DNA of 64,000 nt from Xanthobacter sp. YC-JY1 (GCF_021730305.1 NZ_CP032674.1:2775001-2839000); one strand, 5' to 3'; positions 29,416 through 39,566 are shown, numbered from the stretch's first letter. Program-made: numbers and translations. The notes: generated from the letters alone by a model not told the origin.

Positions 29416-29583
29416 TCCTCCCTCCTTCGGCCACAAAGGCCGGTCATTGGGCGCAGCGTTGACGGCCCCGTCGCGCTGACGTAAGCGCACGCCCTTCGCA
29501 CAGCCACCTGTTTCAACGCATTTTCTTCACGCGAACCGGTACCCACTTCGCTCGAAAATGCTTCAGAAAGAACCTGCCTCCCC

Positions 29584-30906
29584 ATGGCCGAGCCCGCGCC
29601 GCGCATCTCCTTCGTTTCCCTCGGCTGCCCGAAGGCGCTGGTGGACAGTGAGCGCATCGTCACGCGCCTGCGCGCCGAGGGATACGAGCTGACGAAGACC
29701 CATCAGGGCGCGGACCTCGTCATCGTCAACACCTGCGGCTTCCTCGACAGCGCCAAGGCGGAAAGCCTCTCCGCCATCGGCGAGGCGTTGGCGGAGAACG
29801 GCAAGGTGGTGGTCACCGGCTGCATGGGCGCCGAGCCCGAGCAGATCCGCGAGGTGCATCCCAGCGTCCTCGCCATCACCGGCCCGCAGCAATATGAGAG
29901 CGTGCTCGCCGCCGTCCACGAGGCGGTGCCGCCGCAGCACGATCCCTTCCTCGATCTCGTGCCTGAGCAGGGCGTGAAGCTCACGCCCCGCCACTACGCC
30001 TATCTCAAGATCTCCGAAGGCTGCTCCAACCGCTGCACCTTCTGTATCATCCCCAAGCTGCGCGGCGACCTCGTCTCCCGCCCCGCCGCCGACGTGCTGC
30101 GCGAGGCCGAGCGGCTGGTGAAGGCGGGGGTGAAAGAACTGCTCGTCATCTCGCAGGATACCTCCGCCTATGGGGTGGACCTGCGCTACGCCCCGAGCCA
30201 GTGGGGCGACAGGGAAGTGGCGACACGCTTCCTCGACCTCGCCGCGGCGCTGGGCGACCTCGGCGCCTGGGTGCGCCTGCATTATGTCTATCCCTACCCG
30301 CATGTGGATGCGGTGATGGAGCTGATGGCCGCCGGCAAGGTGCTGCCCTATCTCGACATTCCCTTCCAGCATGCGAGCCCCACCGTGCTGAGGCGCATGA
30401 AGCGCCCGGCCTCGCAGGAAAAGACCCTTGCCCGCATCCAGGCGTGGCGGGCGGCTGTGCCGGACCTGACGCTCCGCTCCACCTTCATCGTCGGTTTCCC
30501 CGGCGAGACGGAAGCGGAGTTCGAGGAGCTTCTGGCCTTCATGGAAGAGGCCGAGATCGACCGCGCCGGTGCCTTCAAGTTCGAGCCCGTGCGTGGGGCG
30601 GATGCCAATGCCCTGCCCGATCCGGTGCCGGACGAGGTGAAGCAGGACCGCTACGACCGCTTCATGCGCACCCAGCAGAAGGTCTCGGCGCGCCGGCTGA
30701 AGAAGAAGGTCGGCACCCGTCAGCAGGTCATCATCGACTCCGTGTCGCCCGAAGGCGCCATCGGCCGCACCAAGGGCGACGCGCCGGAGATCGACGGCAC
30801 GGTGAAGGTCTTCTCCCGTCGCCCGCTGCGCGTGGGCGAGATCGCCACGGTGAAGATCGAGGCCGCCGGGCCCTACGACCTCACCGGCACGGCCGTGGGA
30901 TTCTGA
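29584..30906 (+). CDS. rimO: Ribosomal protein S12 methylthiotransferase RimO
   Basis: A radical-SAM enzyme that adds a methylthio group to an aspartate of ribosomal protein S12. The 440-residue protein has the UPF0004 domain with cluster cysteines C15, C51 and C80, and the radical-SAM CxxxCxxC at C147, C151 and C154 (GCSNRCTFC). A C-terminal TRAM domain spans about 370-438. The [12 protein letters not shown] start and the DTSAYGVDL block are specific for RimO rather than MiaB. It needs two 4Fe-4S clusters, so it depends on the suf genes in the window. Confidence 0.95.
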   Translation: MAEPAPRISFVSLGCPKALVDSERIVTRLRAEGYELTKTHQGADLVIVNTCGFLDSAKAESLSAIGEALAENGKVVVTGCMGAEPEQIREVHPSVLAITGPQQYESVLAAVHEAVPPQHDPFLDLVPEQGVKLTPRHYAYLKISEGCSNRCTFCIIPKLRGDLVSRPAADVLREAERLVKAGVKELLVISQDTSAYGVDLRYAPSQWGDREVATRFLDLAAALGDLGAWVRLHYVYPYPHVDAVMELMAAGKVLPYLDIPFQHASPTVLRRMKRPASQEKTLARIQAWRAAVPDLTLRSTFIVGFPGETEAEFEELLAFMEEAEIDRAGAFKFEPVRGADANALPDPVPDEVKQDRYDRFMRTQQKVSARRLKKKVGTRQQVIIDSVSPEGAIGRTKGDAPEIDGTVKVFSRRPLRVGEIATVKIEAAGPYDLTGTAVGF

Positions 30907-30931
30907 TCTGAACTCAACCCGGGAGCCGGCC

Positions 30932-31072
30932 AGGCTCCCTCTCCCCTTGCGGGAGAGGGTTGGGGTGAGGGGTATTTGCCCCTTTGCCCCACCAGCCGCT
31001 GAAACGGCAACAGCCCCCTCGCCCGTCTCGCGGCTGCGCCGCGATCCACCCTCTCCTACAAGGGGAGAGGGA
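30932..31072. repeat. Dispersed repeat, family 3, copy 1 (between rimO and the amidotransferase gene)
   Basis: The left part contains CTCCCTCTCCCCTTGCGGGA, then GAGGGTTGGGGTGAGGGG. The right part (about 31049-31072) returns inverted as CCCTCTCCT/AAGGGGAGAGGG. A second left part lies at 56279-56320. Such CTCCCTCTCCCC/GGGTGAGGGG repeats are common in proteobacterial intergenic DNA. It fills most of the 186-base gap between convergent genes. Confidence 0.65.
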
Positions 31073-31092
31073 AGAAGGGAGAGAGGCATCCC

Positions 31093-31800
31093 TCACCACG
31101 TCGCCTTGAAGTTGCGGTAGAGCTGCTCCGCCGCCGCTGCGAAGACCGGCATCCGCTCCTTGGTCGCGTTCTCGAGCAGCGCCTGCCCGCCGGCGCCGGT
31201 GATGGCCTCCAGCGCGCAGCGGTATTCGGGAATCACGCCCCATTCCGGCACCGTCTCGTCGGTCAGCTCCACGTGATACTGGATGCCGAACGCCTTCTCC
31301 CCCACCTGCAGCGCCTGAATGGCGCAATGCTCGTTCTCGGCCAGCACCACCCCGCCCGGCGGCAGGGCCAGCACCGCCGCGCCGTGCCACTGGAGGGTCG
31401 GGAAGGTGGGGCCGAGGTTCTTGAAGAGGGGGGATTCGCGCCCGGCCGCCGTCAGCGAGACGTCGGTGACGCCCACTTCCGGCCGGGGCATGAGGCCGAC
31501 CTTGCCGCCCAGCGCGTCGGCGAGGAGCTGGTGGCCGAGGCATACGCCGAGATAGGGCTTGCCGGTGGCCATCCAATCCCGGATGGCGGCCTTCTCGGCG
31601 ACGAGCCAGGGCAGTTCTTCCTCCTGCCACACGTCCATGGGCCCGCCGAACACCATGAGGGCAGCGAAATCGTCGAAGGCCGGGATGGGCTCGCCCTCGT
31701 CCAGCTCCACGGCGTGCCATTCCACGCCGTCGGCCTGCATGAACTCGCGGAAGCGGCCGGGGTGCTCGCAGGCGACATGCTGGAAGACGAGGACTTTCAA
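31093..31800 (-). CDS. Type 1 glutamine amidotransferase (GATase1) protein
   Basis: A 235-residue class I amidotransferase domain protein. The nucleophile cysteine lies in the GVCLGHQLLADALGG elbow, and the triad histidine and glutamate lie in FGIQYHVELTDE. No synthase partner domain is present, so it could be a GMP synthase-like amidotransferase or a gamma-glutamyl hydrolase-type enzyme. The start is a TTG at 31800 with GGAGG seven bases ahead; earlier in-frame codons lack family similarity. It diverges from mntP. Confidence 0.82.
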   Translation of the reverse strand: MKVLVFQHVACEHPGRFREFMQADGVEWHAVELDEGEPIPAFDDFAALMVFGGPMDVWQEEELPWLVAEKAAIRDWMATGKPYLGVCLGHQLLADALGGKVGLMPRPEVGVTDVSLTAAGRESPLFKNLGPTFPTLQWHGAAVLALPPGGVVLAENEHCAIQALQVGEKAFGIQYHVELTDETVPEWGVIPEYRCALEAITGAGGQALLENATKERMPVFAAAAEQLYRNFKATW

Positions 31801-31983
31801 GGGATGGCCTCCATGAACGACGCGACCGTCGGACGTGCGACGGGCGGTGCCTTGATAGTGAACCGCCACGCCACAGCCCCGCAACCAGTTTTCCTCACAG
31901 GCAAAACGCGAATGCGAGTTAGTTGCGCTAAAGAGTGACTTCCCCGGGTTTACCCCCCACCCGCCAAGCCGCTATCAGAGGCG

Positions 31984-32107
31984 CGATCGGGGAGTAGCTA
32001 CCGCCTTGGAGTGCACCAAAGCGGGGTCGTGCCAACAGGCTTGCGCGGAAAGCGCATGGCGCGACCAGCCGAACGTTTCGGCCCGGCGAGACCGTGACGC
32101 ACCGGTT
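31984..32107 (+). promoter_or_regulatory. yybP-ykoY manganese riboswitch upstream of mntP
   Basis: The leader contains the hallmarks of the yybP-ykoY class: GGGGAGTAGC (31989-31998), a CCAACAGGCTTG segment near 32032-32043, and GGCGAGACCGTGACGCACCGG near the end (from 32085). The class binds Mn2+ through two loops and turns on manganese exporters. Its position ahead of mntP fits that role. Boundaries are approximate. Confidence 0.85.
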
Positions 32108-32169
32108 CGCGCGCGGACGGGCCGGATGCGCCAGGGTTCTCAAGCCTCCCCTTCCGCCGGACAATTTTG

Positions 32170-32730
32170 ATGTCGCCTGCCACGATTCTCGTGCTCGCCA
32201 TGAGCATGTCCATGGACGCCTTCGCCGTCAGCGTGGGGCGCGGCGCCGCTATGGGCCGCCCGCGCGTGTCCGAGGCGCTGCGTACCGGCATGGTGTTCGG
32301 CCTCGTCGAAGCCGCAACGCCGGTCATCGGCTGGGCGGCAGGGCTTGCCGCCAGCAGCTATGTGGAGGCGGTGGACCACTGGATCGCCTTCGCCTTGCTC
32401 GGCGGCGTCGGTGTGCACATGCTCGCCTCCGCCTTCTTCGCGCGGGAGGAGGAAGAGGCGCCGCGCGGGCGGTCCCTGCCGATTCTGCTCGCCACGGCGG
32501 TCGGCACCAGCATCGATGCGATGGCGGTGGGCGTGTCGCTCGCCTTTCTGGACGTGAACATCTGGATCACTGCCGCCGCCATCGGCCTTACTACCTTCAT
32601 CATGTCGTCCGGCGGCATGCTGCTGGGGCGGCTTGTCGGCGCGCGTTTCGGGCGGGTTGCGGAGGTCGTCGCCGGTGTGGCACTGGTCGCCATCGGCGCC
32701 ACGATCCTCATCGAGCATCTCAGCGCCTGA
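32170..32730 (+). CDS. mntP: Manganese efflux pump MntP
   Basis: An inner-membrane exporter of 186 residues with six predicted helices. The metal-site aspartates are in [13 protein letters not shown] (first half) and [14 protein letters not shown] (second half), reflecting the internal repeat of the DUF204/MntP family. It protects cells from excess Mn2+. The ATG at 32170 is preferred to a TTG just ahead. A manganese riboswitch lies in the leader, so expression should rise with intracellular Mn2+. Confidence 0.93.
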   Translation: MSPATILVLAMSMSMDAFAVSVGRGAAMGRPRVSEALRTGMVFGLVEAATPVIGWAAGLAASSYVEAVDHWIAFALLGGVGVHMLASAFFAREEEEAPRGRSLPILLATAVGTSIDAMAVGVSLAFLDVNIWITAAAIGLTTFIMSSGGMLLGRLVGARFGRVAEVVAGVALVAIGATILIEHLSA

Positions 32731-32750
32731 GGCGGAAATGTCGGTCGGCG

Positions 32751-32779
32751 TTGACTCCCCACGCTTTCGCGACTAAGAA
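32751..32779 (+). promoter_or_regulatory. Candidate promoter of rpsD
   Basis: TTGACT (32751-32756), a 17-base spacer and TAAGAA (32774-32779) lie in the gap between mntP and rpsD. They would give a leader of about 170 bases, long enough for S4 autoregulation, though I see no known S4 leader structure. Confidence 0.45.
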
Positions 32780-32955
32780 CCCGCCACCTTTGCGGGCCGG
32801 GAATGGCCCGCTTGGCGTTTCACGCACCCGTGGCATCGCAAGGCAGCGCGCCGGGCGAGCCTGTCGGCGGAACGGTCCGGAACCTCGTGTTCCATCCATT
32901 TCGCAGAGGAGGGGCGCGATCCAAACCCGAACGAACCAACAGGGATCCGCGTTAC

Positions 32956-33573
32956 ATGAGCAAGCGCATTGCGGCCAAGCACAAGATCGATCGCCGTATG
33001 GGCGAGAACATCTGGGGCCGCCCCAAGAGCCCGGTGAACCGTCGTGAGTACGGTCCCGGCCAGCACGGCCAGCGCCGCAAGGGCAAGCTGTCCGACTTCG
33101 GCGTGCAGCTGCGCGCCAAGCAGAAGCTGAAGGGCTATTACGGCTCCATCGGCGAGAAGCAGTTCCACAAGGTGTACGTCGAGGCTTCCCGCCTCAAGGG
33201 CGACACCGGCGCCAACCTCATCGGCCTGCTGGAGCGCCGCCTGGACGCGGTGGTCTACCGCGCCAAGTTCGTGCCCACCATCTTCGCCGCCCGCCAGTTC
33301 GTCTCCCACGGCCACGTGAAGGTGAACGGCAAGCGCGTGAACATCCCGTCCTACCTCGTGAAGGTCGATGACGTGATTGAGGTGAAGGAAGCCTCCCGCC
33401 AGCTCGCCATCGTGATCGAGGCGCAGCAGCTCGCCGAGCGCGACGTGCCCGACTACATCGAGCTCGACACCCACAAGCTCACCGCGCGCTTCGCCCGCAT
33501 CCCGGAGCTGAACGAGGTGCCCTACCCGGTTCAGATGGAACCGAACCTCGTGGTCGAGTTCTACTCGCGCTGA
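32956..33573 (+). CDS. rpsD: 30S ribosomal protein S4
   Basis: A primary 16S rRNA-binding protein that starts small-subunit assembly. The 205-residue sequence shows the alphaproteobacterial S4 N-terminus [45 protein letters not shown], and the S4 domain [14 protein letters not shown] to [16 protein letters not shown]. The start follows the family N-terminus; the longer open frame upstream covers the leader. It stands alone with its own promoter candidate and strong terminator. Confidence 0.97.
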   Translation: MSKRIAAKHKIDRRMGENIWGRPKSPVNRREYGPGQHGQRRKGKLSDFGVQLRAKQKLKGYYGSIGEKQFHKVYVEASRLKGDTGANLIGLLERRLDAVVYRAKFVPTIFAARQFVSHGHVKVNGKRVNIPSYLVKVDDVIEVKEASRQLAIVIEAQQLAERDVPDYIELDTHKLTARFARIPELNEVPYPVQMEPNLVVEFYSR

Positions 33574-33595
33574 TCCGGCGCGGGACCCGAAAAAG

Positions 33596-33627
33596 AAAAG
33601 GCCGCCCACCGGGCGGCCTTTTTGTTT
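33596..33627 (+). terminator. Intrinsic terminator of rpsD
   Basis: AAAAGGCCGCCC-AC-CGGGCGGCCTTTTT is a long GC stem followed by TTTTTGTTT, 22 bases after the rpsD stop. The A-run ahead would let it also end the convergent DUF1476 transcript. Confidence 0.92.
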
Positions 33628-33670
33628 GGGCCGCCGCGTCGTCCGACGCGGCGGGAGACCCTCAGCAGAC

Positions 33671-33994
33671 TCAGCTGCCGGACTTCACCTCGGCCGCGGC
33701 GGCGGCGAGGAACTCGTCCATGTTGCGGCGGATCTGGTGGTCGGAGACGTCCACCTGCTTGGCGTCGAAGTCGGCGCGCAGCTTGCGGAACACGTCCTCG
33801 TCACCGGCTTCCTCGAGGTCGGCCTCGACGACGGCCTTGGCATAGGAGAGAGCCTCCTCGCCGGAGAGACCCAGCTTCTCGGCGGCCCACAGGCCGAGCT
33901 TCTTGTTGCGGCGGGCGAGCGCCCGGAACCGCGTCTCCTCGTCGAGCGCGAAAGCCTTTTCGAAACCTTCCTCGCGCTTGTCGAACGTGGTCAT
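33671..33994 (-). CDS. DUF1476 protein, F1Fo-ATPase zeta-type inhibitor subunit homologue
   Basis: A 107-residue, mostly helical cytoplasmic protein of the DUF1476 family. MTTFDKREEGFEKAFALDEE is the N-terminal inhibitory segment that in Paracoccus denitrificans inserts into F1-ATPase and blocks ATP hydrolysis. The following LWAAEKLGLSGEEALSYAKAVV and ADLEEAGDEDVFRKL form the four-helix body. The match to the zeta subunit is strong at family level; inhibition varies between species and cannot be read from sequence. It stands alone, away from atp genes. Confidence 0.88.
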   Translation of the reverse strand: MTTFDKREEGFEKAFALDEETRFRALARRNKKLGLWAAEKLGLSGEEALSYAKAVVEADLEEAGDEDVFRKLRADFDAKQVDVSDHQIRRNMDEFLAAAAAEVKSGS

Positions 33995-34280
33995 GGCACC
34001 CCTCTTCCTGCGAATGGGCGGCCGGCGGCCGGCCTGATCTGTCTGCGCGGACCTGGCTGATTTGGGTTGCCGCTGCGCTCACGCAAGGGCAGCCGTCGTC
34101 CGCACGCGCGCCTTGAATATCCCCCGCCTCATATTAGATCAACGTCAGTAAAGCTCCGCGCCCCGTTGCGACCGTGCGACCAGATGGCCGCCCCCGCCTC
34201 TTCAAGGGGATGGCCCGGGCGGGCTCATCGGGACGCGCGTTGTATCCAGCCGTCCAATCGGCTAGTGTCCGAACGGGCTT

Positions 34281-34305
34281 GGGATGTCCTTGAAACAGAC
34301 ATCCC
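34281..34305 (+). promoter_or_regulatory. Inverted repeat in the purC leader region
   Basis: GGGATGTC (34281-34288) and GACATCCC (34298-34305) form a perfect eight-base stem around a nine-base loop, 75 bases before purC. The rest of the 386-base gap (33995-34380) shows no gene; the AT-rich patch near 34130-34150 may hold a promoter. Confidence 0.45.
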
Positions 34306-34380
34306 CGGCCCCGCCGAGGAGCGTCACACGAACGGAGCCTTGGCAAACCCATGGATTTCCTCAATCGACGGTATACCCCC

Positions 34381-35145
34381 ATGAGCCGCCGCCGCCGAAT
34401 CTACGAAGGCAAGGCGAAAGTCCTGTATGAAGGACCCGAGCCCGGCACACTTATTCAGCACTTCAAGGACGATGCCACGGCCTTCAATGCGAAGAAGCAC
34501 GATGTCATCGACGGCAAGGGTGTGCTGAACAACCGGATCTCGGAGTACATCTTCTCCCGGCTGAACGACATCGGGGTGCCGACCCACTTCATCCGCCGGC
34601 TGAACATGCGCGAGCAGCTCATCCGGGAAGTGGAGATCATCCCGCTTGAGATCGTGGTGCGCAACGTGGCCGCCGGCTCCATCTCGACCCGCCTCGGGAT
34701 CGAGGAAGGCACCCAGCTGCCGCGCTCGATCATCGAGTTCTATTACAAGAACGACGCGCTCAACGACCCGATGGTGTCGGAAGAGCACATCACCGCCTTC
34801 GGCTGGGCCACCACCCAGGAAATCGACGACATCATCGCCCTCGCGATCCGCGTCAACGACTTCCTGTCCGGCCTCTTCCTTGGCGCCGGCATCCGTCTTG
34901 TGGACTTCAAGATGGAATGCGGCCGCCTGTGGGAGAACGACATGATGCGGATCGTGGTCGCTGACGAGATCAGCCCCGATTCGTGCCGGCTCTGGGACAT
35001 CAAGTCGAACGACAAGATGGACAAGGACCGCTTCCGCCGCGACATGGGCGGCCTCGTCGAGGCCTATACCGAGGTCGCGCGCCGGCTCGGGATCCTGATG
35101 GAGAACGATCCGACGCAGGGCAAGGGTCCCGTCCTCGTGAAGTGA
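34381..35145 (+). CDS. purC: Phosphoribosylaminoimidazole-succinocarboxamide synthase
   Basis: Adds aspartate to CAIR in purine synthesis (SAICAR synthase), 254 residues. It begins [22 protein letters not shown] and contains [33 protein letters not shown] and [10 protein letters not shown], the ATP and substrate site blocks. The start used is ATG 34381, which aligns with relatives; an ATG ten codons earlier is also open. No strong ribosome-binding site is seen for either. It begins the purC-purS-purQ-purL run. Confidence 0.94.
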   Translation: MSRRRRIYEGKAKVLYEGPEPGTLIQHFKDDATAFNAKKHDVIDGKGVLNNRISEYIFSRLNDIGVPTHFIRRLNMREQLIREVEIIPLEIVVRNVAAGSISTRLGIEEGTQLPRSIIEFYYKNDALNDPMVSEEHITAFGWATTQEIDDIIALAIRVNDFLSGLFLGAGIRLVDFKMECGRLWENDMMRIVVADEISPDSCRLWDIKSNDKMDKDRFRRDMGGLVEAYTEVARRLGILMENDPTQGKGPVLVK

Positions 35146-35195
35146 GACGTCAATTCGGGCGGGGGCGTTGAGTCCTCTACCCGAAAAGTGCTAGG

Positions 35196-35221
35196 CGGGG
35201 GCCGGATCGGCCCCCGTTTTG
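35196..35221 (+). terminator. Intrinsic terminator after purC
   Basis: CGGGGGCCG-GAT-CGGCCCCCG is a nine-base perfect stem followed by TTTTG. It separates purC from purS, so the two may be independently controlled or partly read through. Confidence 0.82.
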
Positions 35222-35311
35222 CGTTGCTGAGCCCCATACGGGCTTGGCGATGCCCGGCGGTAGGCAAGCAACAGCGCGGGCGCAAGCGCGTGCCATGAAG
35301 GCGAGGTTTCC

Positions 35312-35554
35312 ATGAAGGCCCGAGTGATCGTCACCCTCAAGTCGGCGGTGCTCGACCCGCAGGGCAAGGCCATCGAAGGCGCGCTGCGGTCGCTGGGTGT
35401 GGCCGGCGTGCAGAGCGTGCGGCAGGGGAAGGTGTTCGACGTGGAGCTGGCCGGCAACGACCGCACCGCCGCCGAGGGCGCCCTCAAGGACGCCTGCGAC
35501 AAGCTCCTCGCCAACACCGTGATCGAGACCTACAAGGTCGAGTTCGCCGAGTGA
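35312..35554 (+). CDS. purS: Phosphoribosylformylglycinamidine synthase subunit PurS
   Basis: An 80-residue small subunit of the three-part FGAM synthase. KARVIVTLKSAVLDPQGKAIEGALRSLG is the PurS signature. It bridges PurQ (ammonia source) and PurL (synthase) and helps channel ammonia. It lies just upstream of the small protein gene and purQ. Confidence 0.95.
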   Translation: MKARVIVTLKSAVLDPQGKAIEGALRSLGVAGVQSVRQGKVFDVELAGNDRTAAEGALKDACDKLLANTVIETYKVEFAE

Positions 35555-35604
35555 TGTGATATTCTGGCGGCCGCTTCAGGGAGCAAGGCCGCCGAGAGGG
35601 CATG

Positions 35605-35829
35605 ATGGCCGAGATCACCAACGAGCTTCTCATCGAGGTTCCGAAGTCGATCCCGCGGGACGCAGCCCCCGGCCGGCGAGCCATGACGGCTCGCGAAGAG
35701 GTGATCGCCCGGCGCGATCCCCGACAGGCCGTGGGGCAGGACATGAACACCATATACGGCATGCACGCGGGCCGTGACGCGCGGCTCGCTCGCATCGAAC
35801 GCAGGCTCGGCCTCGTCGGCATCCACTGA
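35605..35829 (+). CDS. Small conserved helical protein between purS and purQ, unknown function
   Basis: A 74-residue protein with a GAGAGG ribosome-binding site a few bases before its ATG. It opens MAEITNELLIEV and ends with a charged amphipathic helix (ARLARIERRLGLV) of the coiled-coil type seen in small DUF proteins of Bradyrhizobiaceae. Its position between purS and purQ is compact: 50 bases after purS and six before purQ. The middle (SIPRDAAPGRRAMTAREEV) has lost some heptad regularity. Function unknown; an accessory or simply a translated spacer is possible. Confidence 0.6.
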   Translation: MAEITNELLIEVPKSIPRDAAPGRRAMTAREEVIARRDPRQAVGQDMNTIYGMHAGRDARLARIERRLGLVGIH

Positions 35830-35835
35830 GAGATC

Positions 35836-36534
35836 ATGAAACCAGCCGTCATCCTCTTCCCTGGCTCCAATCGTGAGCAGGACGCCGTGCGCGCGCTGCG
35901 GCTCGTCGCCGGCGCCAAGCCCCAGGTGGTGTGGCACGCCGAGCACGAGCTGCCCAAGGGCACCGACCTCGTGGTCCTGCCCGGCGGCTTCTCCTATGGC
36001 GACTATCTGCGCTGCGGCGCCATCGCCGCGCGGGCGAACATCATGGACGCGGTACGCGCCCACGCCGCCCGCGGCGGCCTGGTGCTCGGCATCTGCAACG
36101 GCTTCCAAATCCTGTGCGAGGCGGGGCTGCTGCCCGGCGTGCTGGTGCGCAACGCCCGCCTGCGCTTCGTCTGCCGCGAGGTGCTGCTCCGGGTGGAGCG
36201 GGCCGATACGCCCTTCACCAAGGCCTATCGCAAGGGCGAGCTGATCCGCATCCCGGTGGCCCACGGCGAAGGCAATTTCACCGCCTCCGAGGCCAACCTC
36301 GCGCGGATCGAGGGCGACGGCCGTGTCGCCTTCCGCTATGCGCGCCGCGACGGCCAGATCGACGAGACGGACGGCCCCAACGGCGCCATCAACGGGATCG
36401 CCGGCATCTATTCCGAGAAGTTCAACGTGCTCGGCATGATGCCCCACCCGGAAAACTACATCGAGCCGGAGATCGGCCCCACCGACGGACGCGGCCTCTT
36501 CGAGAGCCTCGCCGGCGCCCTCAAGGCGGCGTGA
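35836..36534 (+). CDS. purQ: Phosphoribosylformylglycinamidine synthase subunit PurQ
   Basis: A glutaminase subunit of 232 residues. It frees ammonia for PurL. The catalytic cysteine is in [10 protein letters not shown] (about residue 95), with the histidine in MPHPE and the glutamate in the same C-terminal block. [15 protein letters not shown] and GEGNF are PurQ-specific. It lies in the purS-purQ-purL operon, 28 bases before purL. Confidence 0.96.
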   Translation: MKPAVILFPGSNREQDAVRALRLVAGAKPQVVWHAEHELPKGTDLVVLPGGFSYGDYLRCGAIAARANIMDAVRAHAARGGLVLGICNGFQILCEAGLLPGVLVRNARLRFVCREVLLRVERADTPFTKAYRKGELIRIPVAHGEGNFTASEANLARIEGDGRVAFRYARRDGQIDETDGPNGAINGIAGIYSEKFNVLGMMPHPENYIEPEIGPTDGRGLFESLAGALKAA

Positions 36535-36562
36535 GCCGCGGCCTCAATTCGGATCGACGCCC

Positions 36563-38779
36563 GTGAACCTCATTCCCAATACCCCCCGCATCACGCCGGA
36601 ACTCGTCGCCGAGCACGGCCTGAAGCCGGAGGAGTACGATCACTTCGTGAAGCTGATCGGCCGTGAGCCGACCATCACGGAGCTCGGCATCGTCTCCGCC
36701 ATGTGGAACGAGCACTGCTCGTACAAGTCCTCCAAGGTCTGGCTGCGCACCCTGCCCACCACCGGCAAGCGCGTGATCCAGGGGCCGGGCGAGAATGCCG
36801 GCGTGGTGGACATCGGCGACGGCCTCGCCGTCGTGTTCAAGATGGAGAGCCACAACCACCCCTCCTTCATCGAGCCCTATCAGGGCGCGGGAACGGGCGT
36901 GGGCGGCATCCTGCGCGACGTGTTCACCATGGGCGCGCGGCCCATCGCGGCGCTCAACGCCTTGCGCTTCGGTGACTGCCACAATCTGAAGACCCGCCGC
37001 CTGCTGGCCGGCGTGGTGGCCGGCATCGGCGGCTATGGCAATTCCTTCGGCGTGCCCACGGTGGGCGGCTCGGTGGGCTTCCACAAGCGCTACAACGGCA
37101 ACATCCTCGTCAACGCCATGGCCGTCGGCCTCGCGAAGACCGACGAGATCTTCTACGCGGCGGCCACCGGCGTCGGCCGCGCCATCGTCTATCTCGGCTC
37201 GAAGACCGGCCGCGACGGCATCCACGGCGCCACCATGGCTTCGGCCGAGTTCGGTGCCGACGCCGAGGAGAAGCGCCCCACCGTGCAGGTCGGCGACCCC
37301 TTCGCCGAGAAGCTGCTGCTGGAAGCGTGCCTCGAGATCATGCAGGCGGGCTGCGTGGTGGCGATCCAAGACATGGGCGCCGCCGGCCTCACCTGCTCCG
37401 CCGTGGAGATGGGCGCCAAGGGTGACCTGGGCGTGGAGCTGAACCTCGACGCCGTGCCCTGCCGCGAAACCGGCATGACGGCCTATGAGATGATGCTCTC
37501 GGAGAGCCAGGAGCGCATGCTCATGGTGATCGCCGACGGCAAGGAAGACGAGGCGGAGGCCATCTTCCGCAAGTGGGGCCTCGACTTCGCCATCGTCGGC
37601 CACACCACCGACACCCTGCGCTTCGTGGTGAAGCACAAGGGCCTCGTGGAAGCAGACCTCCCCATCAAGGAGCTGGGCGACGAAGCGCCGGAATACCGTC
37701 GTCCCTACGAGGAGCCGGCCCCGCGCCCCGAGATCCTGCCTTCGGACGTGCGCACCACCGCCTCGGTGGCGGACGCGCTGGAGCGGCTCATCGCCTCCCC
37801 GGACCTGTGCTCCAAGCGCTGGGTGTGGGAGCAGTACGACCACCTCATCCTCGGCAATACCGTGCAGCGGCCGGGCGGCGACGCCGCGGTGGTGCGCGTG
37901 AATGACGGGCCCAAGGCCCTCGCCATGACCACCGACGTGACGCCCCGCTATTGCGAGGCCGGCCCCTTCGAGGGCGGCAAGCAGGCGGTGGCCGAGGCGT
38001 GGCGGAATCTCACCGCCGTGGGCGCCACCCCCATCGCCGTCACCGACAACCTGAACTTCGGCAACCCCGAGAAGCCGGAGATCATGGGCCAGTTCGTGGC
38101 CTGCGTGAAAGGCATCGGCGCGGCCTGCGAGGCGCTGGACTTCCCGGTCGTCTCCGGCAACGTCAGCCTCTACAACGAGACCAACGGCAAGGCGATCCTG
38201 CCCACCCCGACCATCGGCGGCGTCGGCTTGATCGAGGATCTCGACCAGACCATGACGCTGGATTTCAAGGCGGCGGGCGAGCCGGTGCTGCTCATCGGCA
38301 AGACCAAGGGCTGGCTCGGCGCCTCCGCCTTCCTCGCCACCGTGTGCGAGCGCGAGGAAGGGGCCCCGCCCCCGGTCGATCTCATCGCCGAGAAGCGCAA
38401 CGGCGACTTCGTGCGCAACCTCATCCGCGACGGCGTCGCCACCGCCGTGCATGACGTATCGGACGGCGGCCTCCTGGTCGCACTGGCCGAAATGGCCATG
38501 GCCAGCGGCATCGGCGTCTCGCTGGAAGACGCGCCGGACGGCATGGACCCCTATGCGTGGTGGTTCGGCGAGGATCAGGCGCGCTACGTGGTCACCGTCG
38601 CGTCCGGCCAGGGCGCCGAGGTGATCCACAAGGCGGAGATGGCCGGCGTGCCGGTCATGAAGATCGGCAAGACCGGCGGCGACCGCTTGATCGTGCCGGA
38701 CGACCGCTCGATAGTCGTGGAATCGCTGAAGGATCGGCACGAGACGTGGCTGCCCATCTACATGGGCGCCTCGTCCTGA
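36563..38779 (+). CDS. purL: Phosphoribosylformylglycinamidine synthase subunit PurL
   Basis: Makes FGAM from FGAR using ATP and ammonia from PurQ. The 738-residue length is that of the small-type PurL that needs PurS and PurQ. Key blocks include [54 protein letters not shown] and DMGAAGLT, repeated in the second half ([23 protein letters not shown]). The GTG start at 36563 has GGA at suitable distance. It is followed by bolA after 31 bases. Confidence 0.96.
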   Translation: MNLIPNTPRITPELVAEHGLKPEEYDHFVKLIGREPTITELGIVSAMWNEHCSYKSSKVWLRTLPTTGKRVIQGPGENAGVVDIGDGLAVVFKMESHNHPSFIEPYQGAGTGVGGILRDVFTMGARPIAALNALRFGDCHNLKTRRLLAGVVAGIGGYGNSFGVPTVGGSVGFHKRYNGNILVNAMAVGLAKTDEIFYAAATGVGRAIVYLGSKTGRDGIHGATMASAEFGADAEEKRPTVQVGDPFAEKLLLEACLEIMQAGCVVAIQDMGAAGLTCSAVEMGAKGDLGVELNLDAVPCRETGMTAYEMMLSESQERMLMVIADGKEDEAEAIFRKWGLDFAIVGHTTDTLRFVVKHKGLVEADLPIKELGDEAPEYRRPYEEPAPRPEILPSDVRTTASVADALERLIASPDLCSKRWVWEQYDHLILGNTVQRPGGDAAVVRVNDGPKALAMTTDVTPRYCEAGPFEGGKQAVAEAWRNLTAVGATPIAVTDNLNFGNPEKPEIMGQFVACVKGIGAACEALDFPVVSGNVSLYNETNGKAILPTPTIGGVGLIEDLDQTMTLDFKAAGEPVLLIGKTKGWLGASAFLATVCEREEGAPPPVDLIAEKRNGDFVRNLIRDGVATAVHDVSDGGLLVALAEMAMASGIGVSLEDAPDGMDPYAWWFGEDQARYVVTVASGQGAEVIHKAEMAGVPVMKIGKTGGDRLIVPDDRSIVVESLKDRHETWLPIYMGASS

Positions 38780-38810
38780 CGCTTTCGCGCACAGCAAGGA
38801 CGTTTCGACC

Positions 38811-39047
38811 ATGCCCATGAATGCCCGCGACATCGAGCAGCTCATCAAAGATGCGCTGCCCGACGCGACCGTGGTGATCGAGGATCTGGCTGGGGACGGC
38901 GACCACTACGCCGCCCGCATCGTTTCGGCCTCGTTCCGCGGCAAGAGCCGGGTGCAGCAGCACCAGATGGTCTATGCCGCCCTCAAGGGGAACATGGGCG
39001 GCGTGCTGCACGCCCTCGCCCTGCAGACCTCCGCGCCGACCGAATAG
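38811..39047 (+). CDS. bolA: BolA family protein
   Basis: A 78-residue BolA-fold protein with the conserved core [42 protein letters not shown]. The histidine in QQHQMVY is the likely cluster ligand when it pairs with a CGFS monothiol glutaredoxin. Such a glutaredoxin gene is the next gene, a well-known pairing in Fe-S trafficking and iron sensing. AAGGA lies ten bases before the ATG. Confidence 0.92.
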   Translation: MPMNARDIEQLIKDALPDATVVIEDLAGDGDHYAARIVSASFRGKSRVQQHQMVYAALKGNMGGVLHALALQTSAPTE

Positions 39048-39217
39048 AGCGGCTTCCTGCGCACCGCGTGCGCCGCACCATCGCGGCGCCCCAACACGCG
39101 CCTGTGCAAGCGTGTCGCCGCCGTGTCGCGCCCTGCACCCTTGCGCTTTGGGCCACATGGGCCGATCTTTATCGGCGGAAGGCCTTCTTTCCGGCCGCAG
39201 ACATTGGATTTGAGACC

Positions 39218-39556
39218 ATGGGCATTCGTGACGATATCGACGCCATCGTGAAGTCTGGCGATGTGGTGCTGTTCATGAAGGGCACGCCGCAGTTCCCGCA
39301 GTGCGGCTTCTCCGGCCAGGTGGTGCAGATTCTCGACCACGTGGGCGTCCCCTTCAAGGGCGTGAACGTGCTCGAGAACGACATGATCCGCCAGGGCATC
39401 AAGGACTACGCCAACTGGCCGACCATCCCGCAGCTCTACATCAAGGGCGAGTTCGTGGGCGGCTGCGACATCGTCCGCGAGATGTTCCAGTCGGGCGAGC
39501 TGGTCCCGCTGCTGGAAGAGAAGGGCGTCGCCATTCGCGACCGCGCCATCGGCTGA
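39218..39556 (+). CDS. grxD: Monothiol glutaredoxin Grx4 type (CGFS)
   Basis: A 112-residue monothiol glutaredoxin that binds a shared 2Fe-2S cluster and works with BolA in Fe-S transfer. The active-site CGFS is at residues 29-32 (FPQCGFSGQ). The glutathione site [19 protein letters not shown] is complete. The gap to bolA is 170 bases with no clear terminator, so the two may be co-transcribed with purL. Confidence 0.95.
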   Translation: MGIRDDIDAIVKSGDVVLFMKGTPQFPQCGFSGQVVQILDHVGVPFKGVNVLENDMIRQGIKDYANWPTIPQLYIKGEFVGGCDIVREMFQSGELVPLLEEKGVAIRDRAIG

Positions 39557-39566
39557 TTCTAGCAGC

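Noticed and set aside
36521-38848. A 775-codon open frame antisense to purL
   Set aside because: Same cause: the GC-rich third positions of purL remove stops on the opposite strand.
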